The notes beneath the pieces were generated by a model. The model saw only the letters and a program-made list of their open reading frames with translations, made no database searches and was not told the DNA's origin. Positions 47,427 to 59,632 of a stretch of DNA of 64,000 nt are shown piece by piece. This DNA is from Paramecium octaurelia. Lineage: Eukaryota > Ciliophora > Oligohymenophorea > Peniculida > Parameciidae. The stretch lies in NCBI GenBank assembly GCA_905182995.1, contig CAJJDP010000035.1, forward strand, positions 76,681 through 140,680. Direction: 5' to 3'. Each line of letters begins with the position of its first letter. Position 1 is the stretch's first letter. The position numbers were made by a program, and so were the translations under genes.

Positions 47427-49259
47427 ATGGGTATTCTTAACCGGAGTCAGATAATAAAGCAATACTTTCTCCTTTTAATAGGGTATCTGCTTTCAATCTA
47501 TAAATTAGACATCAGAAATGAGGGAATCATGCTTAAGTTCCAATCCATAGACACAGAAATATTGGGAGTTTGCGTTGTGGCTGGTGCAGTTGATATTCTA
47601 TAGTCTAGGATCGATGACTTACCAACATTCTAAGGGTACAACCTCATGAAGCAATCGACAACTCTATCCATCATAGCTTAATCAAGTTTTATTTGTGAAG
47701 ATGAATGCTTATTATACTTTAGTAATTCTTATTATAAGTTAGGGAATGATTAAACTAAACAATTAAAAATTAGTACTGAATTTCATAATTACCAAGAAAA
47801 ACCAAATTTATCAAAATTCATACCCTTGAAAAAAGAAAATCCTACAGTTACTTAAGATAAAGTTGAGAATTTAATAGAATCAACTATTAAAATCGATAAG
47901 ATTGAACAACCACATACTTCTCATGAAGAGAGTTTAAAGAAGATGATAAATCAATCAATTTTAAATTTAGAAGAATAAATAAATCATCCTAATGGAATTA
48001 ATAGTTTTGATTCTAATATTAATGAAATACCTCAGTCAGAACCTATAGATAGTGAAAGCGAAAGTGAAGATGAGGAAGTGGAAATGACTCCAATTAAGAT
48101 TTCAAAACCTATTAATATTGAGGAAGAATTATAGAAATTAGAAAAGATTTCAGATGACAGAACCAAAAAGATTAACATCATGGAATTCAATCCAAGGGAA
48201 TCTGTTAATGTTTCATTTTTATCAAGAAATAATATTGATATGCAAGAAGAAAGCAAAGCTGAAAAACTTATTGAATTAAAATATATTGATAGAGCACCTA
48301 AGTTTTCACCTAAAATTTAGTAAATGTTTGAAGAAGCAAAAAAGAATATTGAAGTTGAATAATCAACAACTGATAAAGTTGAACCTCATATAGATAACAA
48401 ACTATCAATAAAGGAGTAATTGAAATTAAAAACCGAAAGTTTATTACAACAAGTTGAGAACACTTTACATACTTCCAAAACCGATTCTGATCAAAGAGAT
48501 ATTCCTTAATAATTAAATTTTAATAATAAGTTAGAACAATAAGATATTTCTAATGCACTTATTGAAGAAGTATAAAAAATAACTCCTCCAACTAGCGAGA
48601 AAAAGCATACTAAGTAACCCATTCTTAATGAATATGATACAATTTTTGCTTAATTTGCTAACAATAATAATAATTTAAGATCTGTGAAACCTTAGTAACG
48701 CTTTTCTAGTCCATTATTTGACACAGAAATCACTATGGAACTAGTTTAGGAGGAAGAAGAAGTTGAACCTAAATAGGAATTAAAAATTCTTAATCCAAGA
48801 GAAGAGAGACTTTAAAAATATTTGTAAAAGGCTGATGAAGTGGATCTCAATTTCTTAGAAAACATCAAATTGGTTTCAGAGTAGAATGGATAATAAGAAA
48901 ACCCAACTATGGAATAAGAATAAATATAGGAAGTGTTCGACCAATCAAATGTATCATACACAGAATAATTAAATATGAGAAAGAGTATATATTATAAAAA
49001 TAATTTAGATTAAATCCTTTAGGAACTTTAACAGAAATACAATATAAAGGCTGCTCCAATTTAGAGTTTTGAAGAATTTAAATTGAAAGTACCGCAGGAT
49101 CAATATCCATAAATATTGTATGAGAAATATCTAGATCAATTGAAAAAGCAACAGATAGGAGCTAGTTTTATAGAAACAGATCACAATGTAAGATCGGTAG
49201 AAAACTCATATTAACTTGAAGCAGCCTACTATGAATGGCATTTATAAAAAAACATATGA
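47427..49259 (+). CDS. Hypothetical Gln/Glu-rich protein
   Basis: 610 aa, intronless. After about 130 mostly globular residues (ILGVCVVAGAVDILQSRIDD, SSFICEDECLLYFSNSYY) it becomes acidic and low-complexity (SESESEDEEVEMTPIKIS), with further Lys/Glu/Gln stretches and short conserved-looking pieces (LNPREERLQKYLQKADEVDL). Probably largely disordered. No domain recognised. The start at 47427 follows an upstream in-frame TGA by about 90 nt; a start at the later ATG 47530 is possible. Confidence 0.7.
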
Positions 49260-50131
49260 GTCAAGCATCATCTATTCAATTATCAGTATATTTTAAAATT
49301 TAAAATAATTGATATTTATTATAAAATTGCTAATATAAATTTACATTTGCTGAAATTATGCTACTCCTGCATAAGCTATTAATTCTCTCTATAAATAATA
49401 AATTGGGTTCTGTATACAAATATACAGACTATAATTTAACATCAAAGGAAACTCAGAACCATGAGAAGTATTAACAATAGTGATGAAAGGGAATATTATT
49501 AATGTTGGAGCTTGTAGTTAGAAGATGAAAGCATGGTTTACAATTTTTATTAAATAGCATATATGCAATACATTTTATTTAACATTTTTTTAATTAACTT
49601 TTAATTTGAATATTACATTTTATAAATTATATTAATTAACCATCCTATGGTTGTAAATACGAATTGAAAATATAATTGGAAGATTAGGTCAGTCGAAAAT
49701 GATAAAATATTGAATTGTAGAGTTGTTTTTTATAAAAGTAATTTTTGTCAATAGAAGCCAATCTAATATAGGTGTGCATCAATGGTCTAATATTCTTTAA
49801 GTACATTAAGTTCTCAAAGGCTTGTAATTTAGAGTGATTATTGTCAATTTTAAGTGACTATTATTACAAAGGGAGAATTGAATAAGTAATAAACAGAACT
49901 GAATTAAAAAAGAATATAAATTATCAATATCATGAAATTTTATTGAAATAATTTTATTGGATTAAAATAATGTGGTCAATTTGAAGAGTCAGGATTGTTT
50001 TGATTAAATGATTAAAGAAATTGATGAAAATTATAAAAACTCTTAAATTACAATATAAACACTTTGCTACTCAAATTCTCAACGCTGTAGTTAATTATGA
50101 ATTAATAATACAGTATTTTATATTTTTATTA
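49260..50131. other. 870-bp stretch without a firm gene
   Basis: The frame of the previous gene stays open after its TGA for over 140 codons, including MRSINNSDEREYYQCWSLQL near 49461, but this is within chance when TGA is the only stop in AT-rich DNA. A 7-bp stem, 4-base loop inverted repeat (CTGTATA-CAAA-TATACAG) sits at 49409-49426. Confidence 0.4.
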
Positions 50132-51823
50132 ATGCAAACTGAGAGGAAGGAAGCAAAACTAGCTGGTAGTTGTGAGATGGAGGATCTGATTAGTAACGCT
50201 TAGTATATTATTGTTTAAGTCTACCCTTATGAAGTGGTAAACCAGCATTTCAGTAGTTTTGTTGAAAACTCAAAGGAGTTTTAAGAGACAAAGGAATAGC
50301 TGACAAGAATAGGTTCCAATCTTCGATTAAAAGTAGACGATTGGCCAACAATCGATGAGGCAAAAATCTTATTCTAAATAAACATGTATAAGAATTAATC
50401 ATCATAAAAAAGTTAGAATGCAAGGAGAAGAAGTGTAAAATGGAATGATTAAGATAAAAGATTATTTTATTGGGTGGTTATCAGATATTGTTTATTAAAA
50501 GAAATCCATTAACTTGTAATTAAAATTATTCTTAAAACCAAGACACCTATTGAATGGAGAGATATAGCTAAAATGATAATAGGGAGGAATGCTCATCAAT
50601 GTAGATTGAAGTGGGAATAGAAATATAAAATTTCTCTCTCAGAAGCACCATGGGTAGAAGAGGAGGATTAACTACTGTAATAAGTGCATGAGTACTAATT
50701 TTATAATATCTTCAAGAGAGTTTAGTAGATTGGGAAAGGAAAACAAATGGTCATAGATAGCGAGAGAAATGTATAAGAGATCTCCAAATAAAATCTTCAG
50801 ACAACCGAAACAATGCAGAGAGAGATGGATTAATAGGTTGGATCCCAATATTTGCAAGTAAGGAGATAATTTATATGAAGTGAACCATGGTCGAAGTAAT
50901 AGGAAATAGATTTATTAAAAACCATTTTGATAAGAGGAAAGAAATGGTCTGAATTGTCTGCTCTTTATGGGAGAGTGAGAACAGAGAATTCTTTAAAGAA
51001 TAAATACAACTCACTTTTAAAAAAAGAGAAATTAAAATATGAATTTGAAACGATTAATCCACAATTATTTTCAAAAGTGCAAAAGTTAAGGATGGACTAT
51101 GCCAATAAATACGGTAAAATAACTCCAATTGAAGAAATTGATAATTATGAATGGTAGTTTATAGTATTAGGAATATAAAGTTTATATATTGATTTGTGTA
51201 TTTCAGAAGGTAAGTATGAGGAGGCATAAAAAATAAAGAATGATGATTTTTTTGATTTATTTCATTATGATTTAAGTTCTAGCAACAAAAGTGAAATTTT
51301 ATACAAAAAATAATTGAACATCAAGAGAGTCAATAGTAATCAATTTTCTGTAGAAAATGATAGGTCTGGAGTTGTTGTCTTTAATAAAAGAACTAAAAAA
51401 TTATTCATTTCTCCATTTAATACATTGGATTATCAAGGATTAATATTGAAGCATATCTATAAGTAAATAAAGACGGAGGAAAACAACAACAGTAAATGTT
51501 CAACTCTAACTCAATCTGATCATAATATGTTTATGATGTAAAAATCATTAGATGATATCAATCGACAAAGTACAATGCAACCATTATTATTATTGGCTAA
51601 CCAGCCATCATTTATGATGCCTTTGGGATAGAGCATGATAAATAGTTATTGGTTGCCACCTGTACTGCCATGTATGTCTCAATCTATAGGGGGATATCAG
51701 CATTAACAAAAGAATATATAAGAATAGGTGGCATAAACCATTAAAGAAATCAATAAGCCAGTAAGTTTTGATGATTTATTCGGTAACGATATCAAAGTTG
51801 TCGATTCTGATGGAGAAAAATGA
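50132..51823 (+). CDS. Myb-like DNA-binding protein with three repeats
   Basis: 547 aa after introns 50692-50716 (25 nt) and 50858-50880 (23 nt, before NEPWSKQQEID); a 27-nt frame-neutral candidate lies at about 50517-50543. Repeat 1: VKWNDQDKRLFYWVV ... WRDIAKMIIGRNAHQCRLKW. Repeat 2: APWVEEEDQLLQQV ... KWSQIAREMYKRSPNKI with KQCRERWINRLDP. Repeat 3: EPWSKQQEIDLLKTIL ... WSELSALYGRVRTENSLKNK. The spaced Trp residues and the R-x-x-x-Q-C-R-x-R/K-W pattern match c-Myb-type R1R2R3 domains, so nuclear DNA binding is likely. The C-terminal half is Asn/Gln/Met-rich. I use the ATG at 50132; a further in-frame ATG at 50024 exists in AT-rich sequence. Confidence 0.85.
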
Positions 51824-51870
51824 TAAATTTATGATCGTTAATCTTTTATTTTAAATAAATATTTATTTTT

Positions 51871-53812
51871 ATGTCCTCCAAGGATGAAGAACTTCAGGAG
51901 ATGCTTATGAGATATGAGAATCTCGAGAAGCATAATCAGCAATTACAGACTGAAAATTCCAATTTGATGAATCAGATGCAGAGTCTTACGCAAGTATAAG
52001 GAATTCTTATAACATTAAGAATATTAGATAATTAGAAACAGAAAACAATGAATTGATTGATTAAATTGAGAATTTAAAGAATGATTTACGAACTCAATTT
52101 TAGCTGAGTCAAAGTTTGAGACAAGAGAATGAATTCTTCGAAAATTAATTGCAAGATTTCAGGAAAGAGATGGAGTAAGGAGGGCAATACTATAGCAAAT
52201 TACTAGAAGATAATGATCAATATAAAACTAATCTCTAGCATAAAAACTAATAAATGGAATATTTGATTCAAGAGAACAATATGTATAAGGATTAAATGAT
52301 TCAATTGTAAGAAGAAAATGATTAGATCACTCAAGAAATAACCAACTTGCAAGAATTGCTTAATCAAAATGAATTATATCATCAAGATCCCATTAATATC
52401 TAAAATTCTGATTAAAAGAAAGATAAAAAACACTCCAGAAGATAAATCAAAGAATTGGAGAAATTGGTAATTAAGAGAGAATAGGAATTGAGTCATTTAT
52501 ATGGTAAAATGGAGGATATGAAAAATTATATTACATAGATTAAGCATCAATCTGATAAGTACGAATAAAATTTATAACAACTATATAAAGATTATTAATA
52601 ATTGGAGGCAGAAAGAAACAAATATGCTCACAAAATTGATTAGATGCAAAATTATAATGAGAGATACTCAACCTTATAGTAATAGTTATAAAACTAAGAG
52701 AAACATAAAAATAAAGAATACCATTCTTTAAAAAACTAATGTGATCAATTGTTAATGCATAATTTGTAGTATTAATAATAAATACAAACTATTAATGATG
52801 AATATGGAAAATTATCATAATAATGTATAGATTTGTAAGAATTGAATGAGCAATATATGCAAGAATCTTAAATACTAAAGGATTCTTTAATTGAGAAGGA
52901 TCAAAAGCTTGAAAGAATGTAATTACAACTATAACAACTATAATAGAAAGATCTTTAAATCTAATAATAAGTCCGAGATCATAATTAGCAACTTAAAGAA
53001 TTTTAAAATAATAAATAAGAATTGCAGAGTCAAATAATATAATTATAAAGGGACAATTAACAATTTTGTAATTAGATAAATACTTTGAAAGAATAATAAT
53101 CTAAAGAGCTTAAGGATCATCTCAACATTCAGGAGCAATTCAAAAAGGAAAAGCAAACCTTAGTGGATAGAATAAAGATGCAAGATGAAAAGTGTTCTGA
53201 AATGGAAATTAAGTACAAAAACATTGAAATATATTTGAAATAAGTGGAAGAAGAGAGATTGTATAGAGTCTAAGCTGAATAGTATTAATTTATATATTTT
53301 AGATCTTTCGAAGAAGTCTCTCAATAATGTATGTAATTATAAGATTAAAATAGAGATCTACTTCGACAAGTAGCTAACCTTGAAAATGAATTATAAAGAA
53401 ATGAAGAGGAAATGAAGCAACTTAAAAAGAATAACAAAAAGTATTTATTTGAATTAATACAAGTTCTTAGAATTTCGATAAAACAACTTAGTAATTGATA
53501 CTCAAAGATAGGGAAATCTTGCATCTCTAATCAGTCGTCGAGAGATTGGAGGGTATGAATAGACAGCTGCAATAAGAATGTGATAGATTGGCTGCTAAAA
53601 TATAATTAACATCACACGAAAATTCATTATTGAGTAAAACCAATAGAGAAATTAACCAAATGGGTCGTTTAATTTTAGAAGGTTAATAGATAAAAGAAAT
53701 GCTAGAAAAGAAAAAGTATGAAAAACCATTAACAATTACGAATAATAAGGCTCCTCAAGTGATTTAATAACTATAATAACATAGCAGAAGACCTTCTGTT
53801 AAAAAATCTTGA
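51871..53812 (+). CDS. Long coiled-coil protein
   Basis: 628 aa after introns 51994-52019 (26 nt) and 53463-53491 (29 nt, removes a TGA). Almost the whole length is heptad-like and extremely rich in Gln, Glu, Leu, Lys and Asn (MSSKDEELQEMLMRYENLEK; KSQKLEQ-type runs), with TAA/TAG making up a large share of Gln codons. It ends in a basic Ser/Arg/Lys tail (HSRRPSVKKS). Probably a structural protein of the cortex, basal bodies or cilia, by composition only. Confidence 0.8.
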
Positions 53813-54048
53813 GAACAAATTAGTTTGATTAATATTTATATAAATATAACTTTTCATAATTTTCTATTTGAAATTAGAGTTAATAACATTTGATTAATTT
53901 AAGTTTCTTAGAAGATATTTAATACTTCTTTATTTACATGATTTCGAAAATCATACGCTTATATCTTTTGTTCAATTTATATAATTATGAATAAAATAGG
54001 TTATTAATGATGTTCAATTTCAATTATTATAGGACATAATAAATGAAA

Positions 54049-54875
54049 TCACTCCATTTACTTTTCTTTTTTGAAGTATTAAAATTATTGTTTTTATTCC
54101 TCCTTTCTCAGCTTTCTTTATTGAATTGCTCTCTCATTAATTTTCTCCATATATTCACTAAATGAAATAGCCTTCTCTTCACCATCTTTATTTTTCTCCT
54201 CATCTCCAAAAATTGCATGAATTTCAGAATCCAAACATTACCTACCAAATCGAACATATAAGAGTTCCAAAGTGTCCTATTTTTATAAGTTAGTATTTCT
54301 ACTTCGACTGTTACTTTTGGATCCTTCCTATCTGGGGGTAAGTACATTAAGAATTAAATCATATGAAACAAACTTTTTGGTTCTAGGCCTGTCTTGTCGA
54401 TTGTACATTTTTTGTACATATTCAAAAATTCAGTCCAACTTACTCTTCCATCAAGATTTTCATCAACTTCCTAGTTTCATTATTAATAGTGTAGTTTACC
54501 CATAACATAAGATCAATTTCAGACTTGGTAAGTGAAACACCTAAAAATTTAAGCATTTTATCAATATCTTTAGCATCAAAGTAATCAACATCTTTTTTTT
54601 TAAGCATCTAGAATACTCTAAAAATAACAATAAGAATACTTTTCTAACTACTTCTTTTCACTTGCTTTGATTTCTATACCTTCTAATTTTTGTTCAATTG
54701 GTTACTCTTTTTCAACTTTTTTCTGTTTCATTCTTTGTACATCGACTTAGAGATTTGATTTTGGAATTTAAGCTTTGGGTAATATTCCCATTGCAGCATA
54801 GCGTTCTTTCATTGAGGAAGGTAAGAGATTTAAGTCTATTTTATTGCCTTTCTTCTTCTTTTTTTCATCGTCCAT
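54049..54875 (-). CDS. EF-hand protein, possibly axonemal
   Basis: 249 aa after introns 54618-54639, 54471-54499 and 54277-54302 (22, 29, 26 nt). Lys-rich start (MDDEKKKKKGNKIDL), then LPSSMKERYAAMGILPKAQ. EF-hand-like loops at VDYFDAKDIDKMLKFL, a canonical one at DENLDGRVSWTEFLNMY (D-x-N-x-D-G-x-x-x-x-x-E), and DTLELLYVRFGRQ leading to GDEEKNKDGEEKAISFSEYM. It ends in a charged helix. Calcium sensing is likely. A ciliary role (docking complex or nexin-dynein type EF-hand protein) is my inference from the overall layout. The third intron is supported because the C-terminal EF-hand is in a different frame without it. Confidence 0.78.
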
Positions 54876-55043
54876 TTTTGTAATATTTATTATAATTATA
54901 AGACATTAATATATTCGAAGAAAGTTCAATTGATATATATATTTGGTAGAATTATAATGGGAGAAATCTATTATTAATTATGTTGCAAATGTGTTATTTT
55001 GAATTAATTAACTGAGTTTTAGGTTGAAGTTTATTATTAATAA

Positions 55044-56322
55044 ATGAACTATTAAAAAAGTCGAATTTTAAGTGATAATGAAATACAATCCATTTATGAA
55101 TAACTCCAGACGAATTTGAAGTTAATGACGGAGTGTTTGAAGCATAATAAAACATTAATGAAGGTTCATTATTGAAATTATGTCTAGGATTTTGGTAAGG
55201 CTACTTGTGACTATGGAGACAAAATCGAGGATCTCTCTAAAAGAACCATCAAGGATATGATGAAAATCAATACAAATTACATACTTAAGGAGATGAGTGG
55301 ATAGGTATTACTATATTAAGTTTGAATAGATTAAAATAATTGGTTCATAAATTATGGGAACATCTTAGGCCATTAAAGAATTAATGAATCCAATCGTAGA
55401 GGAGGGGAAAGCTCTGAAATAATCATACAATGATTACGTCAAACAGATAAATTAAAGGAAGAAGGATCAAGAAGAGTAATTTAAGAAATTGGATGATTTG
55501 AAAACCAAAATAGCAGTATATCAAACATCAGTCTATCCAATTGAAAAATAGATGACATCTTAATTTAGATAGTTGAAACAATAAGAGTAAATGATGATTG
55601 AGGAGCAAAAGCTTAAATATATGTATGTAGGACAATGCAAAACAGATTTAAACAATTTTATAATTGAAGAAAATTAAATAGTTGAATAAAAAACTAATTA
55701 AATTACTCTTAAATGTTATGAATTGGTAAGTCAGTGTTTGGACGAGTACAATAAGAAATTTAAAGACATTGCATAAGTTAAGCATTTGATGGATTATTCA
55801 ATGAAATCTTTTGATAGATCTTCTAAGAGGAGTATTACACCATCAAAGGTCTGTGCATTATCTCATTGTTCATCTTAGAATGGACATAGTTAAAGATCTA
55901 GATCTAGGTCACCATCAACTTAGATTTAAGGGATGGAAAGATTCAGAGATAATAATAATAATTCTAAGTAGGACATTTCTAATGCTAAGAATAATTAATG
56001 TTAAAAGGAGAACCTCCATAGAAAAGATCCTAGTAGAGATGCTCTGGTTAGTACAAGAAATTAGAGTAAAAGCTTAGTTAAGAAAAATGATGACTTTAAC
56101 GTTGTAGAATCAGAGATATTTGAGGATTTTTTAAATAAAAATTATAACAATAATAATAATAAAAGCATAGGACATAGCAAATCAAGAAGCATTTTAAAAG
56201 AGAATTTTAATGATACTACCTAACATATGATAAAACCATAGTCTAAAATTAACATCAAGCAAAGGGGTGATAGTAGGAGACAAATAAGTAATAGAGTTAC
56301 TTCAGATGAAGACTATATTTGA
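55044..56322 (+). CDS. F-BAR-like membrane-binding protein
   Basis: 409 aa after introns 55164-55187 (24 nt, carries TGA) and 55305-55329 (25 nt). The first 260 residues are a helical F-BAR/FCH-like module: KDFGKATCDYGDKIEDLSKR, a long heptad region, and LKCYELVSQCLDEYNKKFKD near its end. A Ser/Arg/Asn-rich disordered tail follows (SRSRSPST, NNNNNSK). F-BAR proteins bind curved membranes and link them to the cytoskeleton, for example at endocytic sites. The module call is from pattern; no SH3 domain follows. Confidence 0.65.
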
Positions 56323-56360
56323 TTAATTAATATTATATTGTATTATTAACAACAAATAAT

Positions 56361-58414
56361 TCAACGTCTTGATTATTTTCCAATACCACTTTTACCAGTA
56401 AATAAGTGCTTAGGCATTTTGCAATCTATTTTAGTATCACCATCACCAGCTTTAGCCTCATTTCTTCTTCTTCTTTATATTTTTTTAGACATTCTTTCCA
56501 TAGCCTAAATTATTAGATAGAATATATTACTTATTCTTAAGCAGTAAGGACTTTTTTATTACCTCTACTCCTGCTTCTTGAGATTTCTCTAAGTCTGCTT
56601 CTACTTCTGGATAAAGCATCTCTTCCTTTTCTTTGATTTCTCTCATTTCCTTCAATATCCATATCATTATCATCACTATCATCTGATGAATGTTGTTGTC
56701 TTTTCTATTTTTAGATAACCTTCTTTGCAGCAAACTTCTAAGCTCTCTATTCTAAAAAGGTAGTATCAATTCCTTTTTTAGCAAAATCTTCTTTTGCATC
56801 TTCCAAATTGGGTCTATGTAATTTAACTTATTGTTTCATCTTCATATGATGTTCTTCCTTAATCATCTCTCTTTTTTTGTTGACTTGATCTCTTGTGTTT
56901 AATAACATTTCTTCTCTAGCATCCTCTTCTGGATCTTCAACTTCAGCTTAATCCATCATTTCTTCTTCCTTTTCCAATTCCTCCAATCTTTAGAGAATAT
57001 CAGCATCAACAAAATCTCCAATATTCTTACCATCCATGATTTCAGGTACAGCATCATATTTCCAATCAGGATTGTCTAACAAAAAGTGTTCTATTAAAAT
57101 AATCAACATATAATAATACCTTATAATGGGAAGGAGAAGACTCCAGCTCCACCATTTTATTCTTGTACATCCTTCAAGGTTGGTCTATTTAATTTACCCA
57201 CTACTTAAGGAATTACTGGCATTCTATTTTGATTAACTCTTTTAGGTTAAGCAATATAGACTCCTTAGAGAATTGACTCTTCTCTCAAAAGATTTGGATT
57301 GCCACCTGTTAATTGTTCAGGCTTAAGATTTTATCTCCATTCATTTAATAAATTGCAGGCTTTTTCTTTAACTAAGGCTATTCCCTCACCAGATTTGTTA
57401 CTTAATTAAGAACTAATAAATAGATTTCAAATAGATACTAGAACACATTTTCGGATTGGATGACATCTTACAACTTTTATTAATCAATTGGATCTAATTA
57501 TTCAAACTTTTTAATATCTATTTTAGTCATAACTAACAATAAAGGTTTATTCTTGAAGAGTGGTTTTAAGTCTTTGAAGAGTGCAATCTATTGATCAATT
57601 GAATAACTGCATGTTTCTGAAATATCCAAGAAAAACATGATGCAGGCCTTTAAATGTGCAAGTGCTGTAATTGCTTACATTTCAATCGGGTTTCTTTCAC
57701 TCAATGAATGATCCAAGACTCCTGGAGTGTCGATAACTTACCAACGTACAAAGTTGTAATCACTGTGTCCAACATATAGATTTTATGTTGTGAATGGATA
57801 GGGTTGGACATCCAAATTGGCATTTGTAATATTATTTACAAAACTACTCTTTCCGACATTGGGGAATCCAGTGACTAGGAGAGTTCTTTCAAAGGGATTG
57901 ATGGCTGGCATTCTGGATAAGTGTTTTCTGACTTCATCCAAATAATTCAGAGAACTGGTCAATTTTTTAAGTGTGGTACACATACGACCTAATGCTGCTC
58001 TCTTTAACATTTTGCATCTATACAAGGAATCACCGTATTTTAGCAATCTACAATAATCCTTTGCAATGTTATCAATCACATTTCTACAAGCATGTACATG
58101 TCCCAATGCCAATTTATAATGATCCTTGTCATACAATACATTAATCAAATCTGCATAGAATGGATGAATATCATCTAACTATTATATATGAGGATATCAA
58201 ATACTTTTGGGAAGTCTTACAAAATGGCATCAATCTTCTCGTGAATGGTTTCTTATGTAAATTTTACTTTTCTCATATAAAATCCTCTAATTCTGGAGAT
58301 ATCATATCCAGGATGGACTACTGTAGGTGTTTTCCTTTGAGTCTTAGATAAAATCACATTTATCATGTCTTTAGCAGGCATAACAGGACGTATAGTTTTG
58401 AAGTTATAAGACAT
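56361..58414 (-). CDS. NOG1: Nucleolar GTP-binding protein NOG1
   Basis: 648 aa, the usual NOG1 length, after introns 58179-58204, 57413-57438, 57091-57119 and 56505-56530 (26, 26, 29, 26 nt). N-terminus [20 protein letters not shown] and [20 protein letters not shown] as in eukaryotic NOG1. GTPase motifs: G1 [10 protein letters not shown]3 DTPGVLD, G4 MTKID. The basic C-terminus with [16 protein letters not shown] closely matches the family end and needs the last intron removed. NOG1 acts in the nucleolus on the large-subunit pre-ribosome. Highly conserved; the most certain housekeeping gene in the window. Confidence 0.97.
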
Positions 58415-59632
58415 TGCTATTTTTAATCACAAAAAATATTTAATCATAATTTTAATTTAATATAGTTTATAATTCTCCAATAGTGACGGGTTTAAAAAGT
58501 AATTATCCATGCCACTTTCAAATCAATAATTTTGAGTTTCCTCATCAGAAATCCTATTACAATGGTTTCTCCTTCTCCATCATCCTTTTGAAAATTGAGA
58601 TGCATCATTGCCATCTACATTTCAATTATATGACAATTTGGTCAAATTGCAACTCTCCTCCTTCCTCCCATCATTATCAAAATATTTTAGGACTATTGAA
58701 AAGAATTCTCGGATTCCAATATTAATATAGTATTAAAAAAATAACTGTAAATTTTTTCAAAAATCCCTAAAGATTATTCTAGAATCTTCTGTTTTGGAAC
58801 AGATTGTTTGAAAGATGCTATGCTATTAATGGACTTTGGTGTGAGTTATCAACTTTATGCACTCAAAATTCCTCATATAATTTGAAGTCATAAAATAAGT
58901 GATCTAGCCGTTTCTTAATTCATTTTGGAATAGGTTTCGTAATTTAAGTTCTCTTAGTTAATTATTTATCATATTCTTATTTTATTGTTATTCAATTTTG
59001 TATATCTAATTATGTTTCCCAAGAATTACATCATAATGGAATACTATTTTCAACAAAGACAATGATATCCTTGAATAAAAATGTTCTCTCTTATAATAAT
59101 TTTATATTCATTTAAACATTGACTATAATAATTATTCTTTATGAAGATTAATTTGTATAAAGTGTTATCTAAAATAAATTTAGAATCATGCTCACTAAGT
59201 AATACATGACTCTATTTAGGACAGTTATTAATGATATTATAATTTATCTAAATTTGAATTGAATATAGTTGGATTTTTTCCTATAAAATTGTGCTTAAGG
59301 TCTATCAAATTTCTCAATCAAACTACGATAATTAAGTTTTTGAAATATTATTGTAAGTGCTACCTCTTTATAGTCTTGCAAATAGAACTATAAAGAATTT
59401 TAAATATTCCAACTTATTGAACAATCAGAACCTTAATCTAGGACTTTATATTGAGATGAAGAATAAATCGAATAATTTGAAAATGTCTACATAAAGGAGA
59501 TTGTCCAATTGATACTCAGTGCAACCTAAAAGTATTGTTTATTATTATACTCTAATTTAAAAATGAGAACTATTTCAAATTAAGTGAGTTGTTGAAATAC
59601 TCTTTAATAGATATTGTTTATTATATTTTATT
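58415..59632. other. 1.2-kb stretch without a firm gene
   Basis: At 58460-58740 the minus strand is purine-rich with protein-like pieces in two frames (FQKDDGEGETIVIGFLMRKL in one; LKYFDNDGRKEESCNLTKL, then NVDGNDASQFSKG in another) that hint at a decayed EF-hand-like or small gene. The plus strand is open over 58480-58900 but T-rich. From 58900 to 59632 it is AT-rich with nothing supportable. Confidence 0.4.

Noticed and set aside
54108-54347. Standard-code minus frame over the EF-hand gene
   Set aside because: Mixture of exon, intron 54277-54302 and an out-of-frame exon; the spliced reading gives the EF-hand sequence.
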